Shown in pieces: positions 1-5,398 of a DNA stretch of 5,398 nucleotides. The translations under genes were made by a program, and so were the position numbers. The DNA is taken from NCBI GenBank assembly GCA_902795905.1, contig CADBMY010000246.1:1-5398 (forward strand), in the 5' to 3' direction. Each line of letters begins with the position of its first letter. Positions within the stretch are counted from its first letter, which is position 1. Under the pieces are notes generated by a model that saw nothing but the letters and a program-made list of their open reading frames with translations, searched no databases and was not told the DNA's origin. The stretch comes from an uncultured Erysipelotrichaceae bacterium (GTDB taxonomy: Bacteria > Bacillota_I > Bacilli_A > Erysipelotrichales > Erysipelotrichaceae).

Positions 1-1
1 C

Positions 2-268
2 AACCTTACCGTCAGTGAAGGCACCGGCTACAGTGAAACGCTGAACTCCGATACGGATGTAGATACGATGCTGTCGAATCTGGTACATACTGCGATCGTT
101 GAATACGGTGTGCTGCCCTCACGCATGAGTCTGAAGGAAAAGGTAGCAATCGTACACAAGCTGAAGGATCAGGGTGTACTCAAAATGAAAGGAGCGATCA
201 GTGAGATCGCCAAACAGCTTGAGATATCCGAACCTACGGTATACAGATATATCAACAGAAATTCATAA
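2..268 (+). CDS. YheO/DauR-type transcriptional regulator, C-terminal part (5' end outside window)
   Basis: The open frame enters from the left edge and gives 88 residues before TAA, so only the C-terminal part is visible. An internal ATG at 68 is not needed as a start, because the frame is open upstream of it. The last ~50 residues match the helix-turn-helix domain of the YheO/DauR family: an R-M-x-x-x-E-K-x-x-I-V stretch (41-51), then L-K-x-x-G-V-L-K-M-K-G-A (54-65), then the recognition-helix signature ISEPTVYRYI (75-84). Family members carry an N-terminal PAS-like ligand domain before this; that part would lie outside the window. DauR controls D-arginine catabolism in Pseudomonas, but the family's ligands are mostly unknown, so no specific target is proposed. 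The gene converges on the five-gene minus-strand operon and ends in a hairpin terminator. Family call is fairly sure; function is not. Confidence 0.85.
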   Translation, partial: NLTVSEGTGYSETLNSDTDVDTMLSNLVHTAIVEYGVLPSRMSLKEKVAIVHKLKDQGVLKMKGAISEIAKQLEISEPTVYRYINRNS

Positions 269-293
269 CACGGAGTTAATCTCCGTGTTTTAT
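267..293 (+). terminator. Rho-independent terminator at the convergent 3' ends
   Basis: A 9-bp perfect stem, AACACGGAG (267-275) with CTCCGTGTT (281-289), encloses the loop TTAAT (276-280). On the plus strand the stem runs into TTTTATCTT, a usable U-rich tail for the regulator gene. On the minus strand the tail is TATGAATTTC, which is poorer, so termination of the converging operon here is possible but weaker. The minus-strand 1-phosphofructokinase stop codon (278-276) sits in the loop, so half of the stem is coding sequence. Confidence 0.8.
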
Positions 294-1184
294 CTTCTCA
301 TACAGTTTTTGTATATCCTCTGCCAAGGCAAATCTTTCACTGAAGGCACATGCACTTCCGCAGGCTGAGGCAAACAGCAGCAGATCTCTGCCCCGCAGAC
401 CTGTCTCATACCCATGCAGGAAACCGGCAACCATCGCATCACCGCTGCCGACAGAGTTCATCACCCTGCCCTGTGCAGCTTTGCATGTATGTACATGCCC
501 ATCCGGATCCGCGTAGACGGCACCGTCAGCGCCAAGAGAGATCAGCACATGTCCCTCCGTACGCTGCTGCAGTTCAGCAGCACAAGCCGGTGTCTCCTCA
601 TCGGAGATCTTTTTTTCATACAGTTCTTCCAGTTCCTTCCGGTTGGGTTTGATCAGAAACGGACCCCTGAACAGTGAACGCTTCATTGCCGAAGCCGGAT
701 AATCACAGACAAAACGGATATTCTTCATATACAGCAGAGCTGTGATCCAGTCGTAGATCTCATCATCCAGGACCTTGGGCATACTGCCGGAGATCACCAG
801 GATATCATCTTCCTGCAGTGTATCCAGCTGTCTTAACAGCTCTGCAACATCTTCCGCATCCGGACACAGTCCCTGCCCGTTGATCTCCGTTTCGCTGTCA
901 GCACTGATCTTGACATTGATGCGGTTATACCCCTTTGTCGGTATGAACTTCTGTGTAATGCCGGCTTTCTCTGTCATCCGGGTGATCAAAGCCCCGGTAT
1001 CCCCGGCTGTAAAGCCAAGCGCACAGGTCTCACTGCCAAGTTCATGCAGAAGAAAGGAAACGTTGATGCCCTTTCCTCCGGCATACAGATGATCATTCTC
1101 GGAACGGTTGATCTCTCCCGTCTTCAGTGTATCCAGATAAATAATATGATCCAGGGATGGATTCAGTGTCAGTGTATAGATCAT
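276..1184 (-). CDS. fruK: 1-phosphofructokinase (PfkB/ribokinase family)
   Basis: 302 residues, a normal length for the family. It is predicted to phosphorylate fructose 1-phosphate to fructose 1,6-bisphosphate with Mg-ATP in the cytosol. Visible landmarks in order: TLNPSLD at 6-12 (substrate-binding Asp12), the PfkB signature GGKGINV at 36-42, INGQG at 101-105, SGSMP at 132-136, KPNRKEL at 179-185, SLGADGA at 216-222, and the anion-hole/catalytic motif GSGDAMVAGF at 246-255, with Asp249 the expected base. The start at 1184 gives the canonical MIYTLTLNP opening. The frame stays open up to 1289 but that stretch lies inside the upstream gene. AGGGAG at 1198-1193 sits 8 nt before the ATG. The start overlaps the HAD stop as ATGA. 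Alternatives are tagatose-6-phosphate kinase (LacC) or another PfkB sugar kinase. No fructose PTS or FruR regulator is adjacent, unlike the usual fru operon. Near the C-terminus AFSERFA replaces the common AFSEGLA. Confidence 0.9.
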   Translation of the reverse strand: MIYTLTLNPSLDHIIYLDTLKTGEINRSENDHLYAGGKGINVSFLLHELGSETCALGFTAGDTGALITRMTEKAGITQKFIPTKGYNRINVKISADSETEINGQGLCPDAEDVAELLRQLDTLQEDDILVISGSMPKVLDDEIYDWITALLYMKNIRFVCDYPASAMKRSLFRGPFLIKPNRKELEELYEKKISDEETPACAAELQQRTEGHVLISLGADGAVYADPDGHVHTCKAAQGRVMNSVGSGDAMVAGFLHGYETGLRGRDLLLFASACGSACAFSERFALAEDIQKLYEKIKHGD

Positions 1185-1837
1185 ATTCTGTTCTCCCTGA
1201 TCATCCTTACGGCTGCGGGAAGATCCTCTGCACATACGCACATACCCTTTTCCTGCATATGATCCATCGGCCAGAGATCTGCTACACAAATGACCTTATA
1301 TCCTGCCCGGTATGCAGAAAGAATACCGTTTTCGGAATCCTCGATCACCACTGCCTGATCTTTACTGATCCGATATGTCCCGGCACAGAGATCGTAGATC
1401 TCCGGATCCGGCTTTCTTCTGTGCACCATATCCCCTGAGATCACACCGTCAAAGTATGCGTACAGACCATGCGGATCAAGACGCTTGTGCAGTCCTTCCC
1501 TCAGCGTGGAGGAAACGATATACAGCGCATACCCAGCTTCTTTCAGTTCATCCAGCACTTCCCGTACATGCGGTTTCAGAGGCACCGGGTTCAGCAGTCT
1601 TTCCTCGGTATACCGTCTGCCGTCATCGAGGATCGCTCTGTATACCTGTTCATCAGCCGGGAAACACGCTCTGACTTCCGGCGTAATATCCGCAAAACTG
1701 CTGCCGACAAAATTCCTGTAAAGATCCAGTGTGAAGACAAAGCCATGTTCACGGCCTGCCCTCTCGTAGCATTCATAGCAGACATACTCACTGTCAACGA
1801 GAACACCGTCGCAGTCAAAGATCACCGTCTTGATCAT
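1181..1837 (-). CDS. HAD superfamily hydrolase, beta-phosphoglucomutase/sugar phosphatase type
   Basis: 218 residues, typical of subfamily IA HAD enzymes with a small helical cap. All four HAD motifs are present: motif I DCDGVLVDS (nucleophile Asp8, acid/base Asp10), motif II around IVSS (Ser109), motif III Lys142 in RRKPDP, and motif IV VIEDSENGI with Glu166-Asp167 for Mg2+. The cap occupies roughly residues 15-85. This set fits an Mg2+-dependent phosphatase of small sugar phosphates or a beta-phosphoglucomutase-like enzyme; the substrate cannot be read from the motifs. Start ATG at 1837 is fixed by motif I lying a few residues in. The upstream gene stops 1 nt before it, and its last codons supply GGGA close to the ATG plus a more distant AAAGGA. 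Its TGA overlaps the 1-phosphofructokinase ATG (ATGA), so the two enzymes are probably translationally coupled. The pairing hints at work on a related hexose phosphate, which is inference. Confidence 0.9.
   Translation of the reverse strand: MIKTVIFDCDGVLVDSEYVCYECYERAGREHGFVFTLDLYRNFVGSSFADITPEVRACFPADEQVYRAILDDGRRYTEERLLNPVPLKPHVREVLDELKEAGYALYIVSSTLREGLHKRLDPHGLYAYFDGVISGDMVHRRKPDPEIYDLCAGTYRISKDQAVVIEDSENGILSAYRAGYKVICVADLWPMDHMQEKGMCVCAEDLPAAVRMIRENRI
1193..1198 (-). promoter_or_regulatory. Ribosome binding site of 1-phosphofructokinase
   Basis: AGGGAG lies 8 nt upstream of the ATG at 1184, within the last codons of the HAD gene. Together with the ATGA stop/start overlap it decides for the start at 1184 over the open frame reaching 1289. 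Confidence 0.7.
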
Positions 1838-1838
1838 A

Positions 1839-2510
1839 TTATCCCAGGATCCTTTCTATATCCTTCTCATCAGCATCCGGAAACAGTTTCTGCAGGTGTT
1901 TCTTCATCCGTGCAAAAGATTCTTCCGGTGTACGCTTATACACCTTGTCCGTGAATTTCTTTCCAAGATACACTTCCGGTACCGCATATCTTGCGACACC
2001 CCATCCGTAGGGCTTTCCGTCCCTACCGATATCATATTCAAAATTGCTGGTAATGACATATCCCTGCATCTGCAGCTTTGTGATCAGGGTGTCAAAGCCT
2101 TTCCTGCCGTCTTTACCGTAATTGCCGATCGTTTTGATCTCTCTTGAGAGAAGCGAATGATGAGAAGCGATGATATCGTACAGAAACTGCTCACTGTAGG
2201 AAGACAGTCCATCATTGAAGCGGGCATCAAAGTCATAACCGTTACGCCGGTAGTTGGCAAAATCAGAGAACCATTTCTCACTGATAAACCCTGCTTTCTT
2301 TTCGAAGAACTTGCCGTATACGCACTTCCCCTCGCTGATCACAGGACCCTTCCATTCCCACACCCCGGGCTCACTGCCGAACCAGCATCTGCGGTCAACA
2401 TTCTCCTCAATAGAAAACCCGCGTATCTCATTGGCAAAAAAGGGCAGAAATCCCCATGTATTCACTGCCCCGATCAGATCTTCCTTTGTCCGGATACTGA
2501 TTCTATTCAT
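1839..2510 (-). CDS. Conserved protein of unknown function, possibly AlkZ-related
   Basis: 223 residues, soluble, with no signal peptide or membrane segment. It is rich in aromatic residues and has several motif-like stretches: GFLPFFANE (20-28), WFGSEPGVWEWKGP (43-56), YGKFFEKKAGFIS (65-77), FANYRRNGYDFDARF (84-98), YGKDGRKGFDTLITKLQMQ (131-149) and GKPYGWGVARY (165-175). I recall this pattern from uncharacterised Bacillota proteins sometimes labelled as related to AlkZ/YcaQ, the winged-helix DNA glycosylases; that is memory, not a search, and no catalytic residue is claimed. The basic, Gly-rich YGKDGRKGFDT stretch could contact nucleic acid (inference). I chose the ATG at 2510 because translation then starts at MNRISIRTKEDL and overlaps the upstream stop by 8 nt; the frame stays open to 2540 but that part is inside the upstream gene. 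No good ribosome binding site precedes 2510, so coupling to the upstream gene is likely. Confidence 0.85.
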   Translation of the reverse strand: MNRISIRTKEDLIGAVNTWGFLPFFANEIRGFSIEENVDRRCWFGSEPGVWEWKGPVISEGKCVYGKFFEKKAGFISEKWFSDFANYRRNGYDFDARFNDGLSSYSEQFLYDIIASHHSLLSREIKTIGNYGKDGRKGFDTLITKLQMQGYVITSNFEYDIGRDGKPYGWGVARYAVPEVYLGKKFTDKVYKRTPEESFARMKKHLQKLFPDADEKDIERILG

Positions 2511-3759
2511 TTTCGGTACGGCTGCGGGTGATCTCCACACGTGTCACTCTGCGCTCATCCGCCTCCAGGATCTTTACATTCAGATCCTGATACTTGAATG
2601 ATTCACCGGCTTCCGGGAACTCATCCATCATTTCGATACACCAGCCGCCTACGGTCTCACTCTCAAAGTCAAATGCAACTTCATCAAGATCGAGAAGATC
2701 GATCAGTTCGGATAACGACATATCACCGTCAATGACATACTTGTTTTCCGAGATCTCGCTGACCTCTTCCTCAACCGTATCGGTCTCATCCCAGATCTCG
2801 CCGACCAGCTCTTCCAGGACATCCTCCATCGTCACGACACCAAGCGTACCGCCGTATTCATCCGTAACGATCGCAAGATGCTGCTGGGAATCACGCAGCG
2901 TTGCCAGCACATTCGGCAGCTTCGTTGTCTTGTATACAAAGTACGGCTGCATCAGCATCGTCCGGATATCGAACTCTCTGCTGTCGATCGCTGTCTTCAG
3001 GAAACGGTTCAGGGACAGGATACCGATAATGTTATCAATACTGTCCTGGTATACCGGAATACGTGAGTATGCCGAAGATGAAACCGTCTTCATGATCTCA
3101 TCCCAGTCATCATCAATATCGATCGCTGTAATATCCACTCTCGCGGTCATGACCTCCGATACCGAGACATCCGCAAAGTCGATCGCCGCGCTGATCAGTT
3201 CCGAAGAATCCTCATCGATGACATCCTCGCTTTCTGCCGTCTCAATGATCGAGTGCAGTTCTTCAACCGCCGCCTCTTCATCAGGAGCTTCCTGCGATTT
3301 CATCGACCGCGTCAGCAGATCCACAAGATGCACGACCAGCCATGTCACAGGCTTGAAGATGATCATCAGGAAACGCATGATACCGGCAAAAGCCATCGAG
3401 AAATTCGTCGCATTCTTCTGTGCCGTGATCTTCGGGATCGTCTCACCGAAAATAATGACACTGACCGTGATCAGCAAGGTACTCAGCCAGGTATAGTCAT
3501 CGCCCAGCGTTATCATCACCGCCAGAGCACCGAGTGAGGAAGCCGCAATATTCACAAGATTATTGCCGACCAGGATCGCCGAGAGGGCATTATCATAATC
3601 CTCTGTGATCTTCAGAGCCAGTTTTGCCTTCTGATTGCCTTCCTCTGCCGCATTCTCCAGACGGATCTTGTTGTTGGAAGAATAGGCCATCTCTGCTGCC
3701 GAGAAGAATGCCGAGGCAACTACGCACAGAACTACCGCAATAATATAGATCTTAAACAT
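2503..3759 (-). CDS. CNNM/CorC-family membrane protein with CBS pair (second paralogue)
   Basis: 418 residues with full hemolysin-family (CNNM/CorC/MpfA) architecture. The CNNM (DUF21) membrane domain spans about 1-150, with hydrophobic segments at 4-24, 60-82 and 90-108 and a juxtamembrane stretch at 124-150. It keeps FFSAAEMA (18-25), the polar helix LVGNNLVNIAASS (63-75) and FGETIPK (104-110). The CBS pair covers about 203-325, including SRIPVY (232-237) and VTDEYGGTLGVVTMEDVLEE (298-317). A CorC_HlyC domain follows at about 338-415. Family members are inner-membrane proteins implicated in Mg2+ efflux or homeostasis, with nucleotide-binding CBS domains in the cytosol; hemolysin is a historical label. 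A very good ribosome binding site lies 7 nt before the ATG, inside the end of the upstream gene. The start overlaps that gene's stop by 1 nt (TGATG). It retains more of the family's conserved polar membrane residues than its neighbour does. Confidence 0.93.
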   Translation of the reverse strand: MFKIYIIAVVLCVVASAFFSAAEMAYSSNNKIRLENAAEEGNQKAKLALKITEDYDNALSAILVGNNLVNIAASSLGALAVMITLGDDYTWLSTLLITVSVIIFGETIPKITAQKNATNFSMAFAGIMRFLMIIFKPVTWLVVHLVDLLTRSMKSQEAPDEEAAVEELHSIIETAESEDVIDEDSSELISAAIDFADVSVSEVMTARVDITAIDIDDDWDEIMKTVSSSAYSRIPVYQDSIDNIIGILSLNRFLKTAIDSREFDIRTMLMQPYFVYKTTKLPNVLATLRDSQQHLAIVTDEYGGTLGVVTMEDVLEELVGEIWDETDTVEEEVSEISENKYVIDGDMSLSELIDLLDLDEVAFDFESETVGGWCIEMMDEFPEAGESFKYQDLNVKILEADERRVTRVEITRSRTENE

Positions 3760-5039
3760 CAGGCTTCCTCCTTGTCGGAAAGGATCTTCACCTTCAGCCG
3801 TACGATCCTGTTCTGATCCATCATCTGTACCGTGATCATCGTATTCAGGAAGATAAACGAATCTCCCTCCTTCGGAATTTCAGAGAATGCCTCAAACGCA
3901 AGCTCACTCATCCGCTTGTTTGTCAGTTCTTCTTCCTCTTCTTCACCATAATCAATGCCAAGCTCATCCAGAACGGATGTCACAAGACTTTCGGCATTGA
4001 CACTGTACGTACCGTCATTCATCTCAATAATATTCTCTTCGGCATCATCCTCTTCGTCCCAGATCTCACCGACCAGTTCCTCGAGAATATCCTCTACCGA
4101 GATGATTCCCAGCGTACCGCCGTAATCATCCGTCACGACCGCTATATTCAGCTTCTCACGTGACATCGCCCTGAGCAGATCATCGATCTTGGCTGTCTGA
4201 TAGATAAAATACGGTTTATCCAGCAGCGGACGGATATCCTTTATCTCACCCTCTGCCAGGTATGTCTTGATATATTTCCTGATCTGCAGGATACCGATGA
4301 TATGATCGATCGTTCCTTCATAGACAGGCATACGGCTGTGATTGACTTCCTTGATCGTCTTCAGGATCTCTTCCTGAGAAGCTGAAACATCGATTGCCGC
4401 AAGATCCATCCTGCTGGTCAGGATACTGCCCACCTCTACATCTCTGAACTGGATCGCCGAAGAGATCAGATCACCCTGTTCTTCATTCAGGGTTCCCTCT
4501 CTTGTCATATCATCAATGATGTCATACAGCTCATCCTGTGTTACCGACACCTCGCCGTCATCCTTGAACAGACCCGAGACAAACTTGCCGACAGCGCTTA
4601 AAACAGCACAGACAGGCTTCAGAACGGTCATGAAGAAAGACAGCATGCTGGCTGTACTTAACGAAATACTTTCATTATATTTACGTGCTATACTCTTCGG
4701 TAACATCTCACCGAAGAAGAATACCGCAAGGGTCATCACCAGTGTAGATACGGTAACTGCCGAAACACCCCAGATCCGGGTCACATTCTTCGTCACTACC
4801 GCTGCCGCTGCCAGATGAACAATATTCGTACAGATCAAAAGTGCCGTGATCGCATATTCAAAATGATTTGTGATCTCCAGTGCACGTTTGGCTCTGGTAT
4901 CTCCTTTTTCTGTTAAAGCCCGCAGCCGTGTACGTGATACCGATGCGAATGCTGTTTCCGTCATGGCAAAAAACATTGCGCAGAGAATCAGTACTGCGAC
5001 TGTGATCAACCAGGTAAATTGACTGCCGCCATCGTCCAT
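3759..5039 (-). CDS. CNNM/CorC-family membrane protein with CBS pair (first paralogue, diverged membrane residues)
   Basis: 426 residues, first gene of the operon and paralogue of the next. The CNNM domain has hydrophobic segments at about 10-30, 62-83 and 92-110 and a juxtamembrane stretch at 128-155. FGEMLPK is at 109-115. The CBS pair covers about 203-330, with SRMPVY (235-240) and VTDDYGGTLGIISVEDILEE (302-321). The CorC_HlyC domain lies at about 337-420, interrupted by a run of six Glu (366-371). Compared with the neighbour, membrane positions change: FFSAAE becomes FFAMTE, and VGNNLVNIAASS becomes ICTNIVHLAAAA. Ser, Asn and Gly are thus replaced by Ala, Thr, His and Cys. An altered ion preference or a sensory role is possible (inference). 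An in-frame TAA at 5048-5046 precludes an upstream start. GAAGGAG (5060-5054) is 14 nt from the ATG, longer than usual. Expression comes from the consensus promoter just upstream. Confidence 0.93.
   Translation of the reverse strand: MDDGGSQFTWLITVAVLILCAMFFAMTETAFASVSRTRLRALTEKGDTRAKRALEITNHFEYAITALLICTNIVHLAAAAVVTKNVTRIWGVSAVTVSTLVMTLAVFFFGEMLPKSIARKYNESISLSTASMLSFFMTVLKPVCAVLSAVGKFVSGLFKDDGEVSVTQDELYDIIDDMTREGTLNEEQGDLISSAIQFRDVEVGSILTSRMDLAAIDVSASQEEILKTIKEVNHSRMPVYEGTIDHIIGILQIRKYIKTYLAEGEIKDIRPLLDKPYFIYQTAKIDDLLRAMSREKLNIAVVTDDYGGTLGIISVEDILEELVGEIWDEEDDAEENIIEMNDGTYSVNAESLVTSVLDELGIDYGEEEEEELTNKRMSELAFEAFSEIPKEGDSFIFLNTMITVQMMDQNRIVRLKVKILSDKEEA
3767..3773 (-). promoter_or_regulatory. 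Strong ribosome binding site of second CorC paralogue
   Basis: AAGGAGG on the minus strand lies 7 nt before the ATG at 3759 and is almost fully complementary to the 16S rRNA 3' end. It is embedded in the final codons (DKEEA) of the upstream paralogue, so reinitiation and independent loading are both possible. Confidence 0.85.
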
Positions 5040-5053
5040 AGACGCTTATCACA

Positions 5054-5060
5054 CTCCTTC
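5054..5060 (-). promoter_or_regulatory. Ribosome binding site of first CorC paralogue, long spacing
   Basis: GAAGGAG is the only Shine-Dalgarno-like sequence in the short leader. It sits 14 nt before the ATG at 5039, longer than the usual 5-10 nt. A GTG at 5052-5050 lies too near to it and opens a frame without family resemblance, so the ATG at 5039 remains the best start. Confidence 0.6.
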
Positions 5061-5074
5061 AAAAGAATGCAATA

Positions 5075-5103
5075 ATTATACCGTTTACCATATACATTGT
5101 CAA
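5075..5103 (-). promoter_or_regulatory. Perfect-consensus vegetative (sigma-A/sigma-70) promoter of the five-gene operon
   Basis: On the minus strand the -35 box TTGACA (5103-5098) and the -10 box TATAAT (5080-5075) are both exact consensus, separated by the optimal 17 bp. A purine about 7 nt downstream (A at 5068) is the likely start point, giving a leader of about 29 nt before the ATG at 5039. No operator-like inverted repeat is evident inside the core. The next sequence upstream is the serpin terminator, whose U-tract overlaps the -35 box by two bases. Confidence 0.88.
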
Positions 5104-5126
5104 AAAAGCCCGTATATACGAGCTTT
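5102..5126 (-). terminator. Rho-independent terminator of the serpin gene
   Basis: Read on the minus strand, AAAGCTCGT (5126-5118) pairs with ACGGGCTTT (5113-5105) as a 9-bp stem with one U-G wobble. The loop is ATAT, and six T residues follow (5107-5102). It lies 28 nt past the serpin stop. The T-run continues straight into the operon's -35 box. Confidence 0.82.
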
Positions 5127-5154
5127 CATTCATTCTGCAGGATGATTCTGACAC

Positions 5155-5398
5155 TTATTCAACGTTACGAACAGTGCCGGCAAACAGGATCGTTCCATCT
5201 CCTGCAGTCATCGCAAAGAAGAACGGACGGTCCAGCACGAATTCCCTGACGATCTGCGGAGGCATGCCGGCTCCGGCCAGACCCAGTTCTGTATATGCAG
5301 CACCGCAGACACCCTCTTCGTCGATCTCCAGCACCGCCGCATGTTTCGCCGATGAGAGATACAGCTGTGTATCATCCGTCAGGATAAACGATGCTTTC
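5155..5398 (-). CDS. Serpin (serine protease inhibitor), C-terminal part (start outside window)
   Basis: The frame enters from the right edge with no start and yields 80 residues before TAA at 5157-5155. It matches the serpin C-terminus: SAKHAAVLEIDEEG (16-29, the conserved strand 5A and hinge), the reactive-centre loop, then PPQIVREFVLDRPFFF (46-61) and GTILFAGTV (68-76). These correspond to the family's HKAVLEVNEEGTEAAA, F-x-x-D-x-P-F and ILFMG-x-V segments. Counting P17 from Glu27 gives P15 Gly29, P14 Val30, P12 Gly32 and P8 Thr36, and puts the scissile bond at Ala43-Gly44. Anchoring instead on the PP at P3'-P4' gives the same bond. Val at P14 and Tyr at P9 are unusual for an inhibitory hinge. 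P1 Ala suggests elastase-like targets. Bacterial serpins are usually exported, but the N-terminus is not visible. Family call is firm. Confidence 0.92.
   Translation of the reverse strand, partial: KASFILTDDTQLYLSSAKHAAVLEIDEEGVCGAAYTELGLAGAGMPPQIVREFVLDRPFFFAMTAGDGTILFAGTVRNVE

Noticed and set aside
1185..1289. 35-residue N-terminal extension of 1-phosphofructokinase
   Set aside because: It lies within the HAD gene, is unlike the family, and the ATG at 1184 has a ribosome binding site and the canonical MIYTLTLNP start.
350..1438. Several plus-strand open frames opposite the kinase and HAD genes
   Set aside because: They overlap one another, encode His/Arg/Ser/Pro-rich sequence with no family resemblance, and are antisense to well-supported enzymes.
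2511..2540. 10-residue N-terminal extension of the third operon gene
   Set aside because: It falls inside the upstream CorC coding sequence and has no ribosome binding site; the start at 2510 gives a normal short overlap.
2594..3496. Long plus-strand open frame of 300 codons opposite the second CorC gene
   Set aside because: Its product is a Ser/Thr-rich low-complexity sequence without recognisable domains, as expected from the antisense of Asp/Glu-rich coding sequence. The minus strand carries full CNNM, CBS and CorC_HlyC domains with a good ribosome binding site.
2500..5039. Apparently high density of GATC sites across the CorC genes, considered as a methylation or origin-like cluster
   Set aside because: The sites are spread evenly and mostly arise from ATC isoleucine codons after G-ending codons and from GAT-C junctions; no clustering or DnaA-box pattern was seen.
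4858..5052. Minus-strand GTG-started frame overlapping the start of the first CorC gene
   Set aside because: The GTG is only one base from the Shine-Dalgarno sequence, the product has no domain likeness, and it is fully inside the CorC reading frame region.
5040..5074. Possible Mg2+ riboswitch or regulatory leader before the CorC operon
   Set aside because: The predicted leader is only about 29 nt, too short for a known Mg2+ riboswitch, and shows no stable hairpin.

Overview
The window looks like a piece of chromosome from a moderate-GC Gram-positive bacterium, probably a gut-type Bacillota. The grounds are strong AAGGAGG-like ribosome binding sites, a perfect consensus vegetative promoter, hemolysin-family CorC paralogues, a 1-phosphofructokinase of Bacillota type, and a bacterial serpin of the sort found in intestinal Bacillota. 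An Erysipelotrichia-like host is possible, but that is an impression and cannot be shown from this sequence.

Layout, left to right. Positions 2-268 (+) hold the 3' end of a YheO/DauR-type regulator, followed by a hairpin terminator (267-293) that also covers the 3' end of the converging operon. From 5039 down to 276 (-) runs a tight five-gene operon: two tandem CNNM/CorC membrane proteins with CBS domains (5039-3759 and 3759-2503), a conserved protein of unknown function with a possible AlkZ-like relationship (2510-1839), a HAD phosphatase/phosphoglucomutase-like hydrolase (1837-1181), and a 1-phosphofructokinase (1184-276). The junctions are overlaps of 1, 8 and 4 nt and one gap of 1 nt, so translational coupling is likely throughout. 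One clear promoter, TTGACA-N17-TATAAT at 5103-5075 (-), drives the operon. No gap longer than 115 bp lies between genes.

At the right edge (5398-5155, -) is the C-terminal 80 residues of a serpin. It enters the window without a start codon. Its reactive-centre loop is fully visible, with a predicted Ala-Gly scissile bond. Its terminator hairpin at 5126-5102 runs directly into the -35 box of the operon promoter, sharing two T residues with it.

Functional reading: two putative divalent-cation (Mg2+) transport or sensing proteins are cotranscribed with two sugar-phosphate enzymes, one of them an Mg-ATP-dependent kinase and the other an Mg-dependent HAD enzyme. The link is suggestive but unproven. 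I see no phage, transposon, CRISPR array, tRNA or rRNA. Nothing here amounts to a clearly new system. The points most worth a second look are the serpin loop, the asymmetric loss of polar membrane residues between the two CorC paralogues, and the uncharacterised third operon gene.
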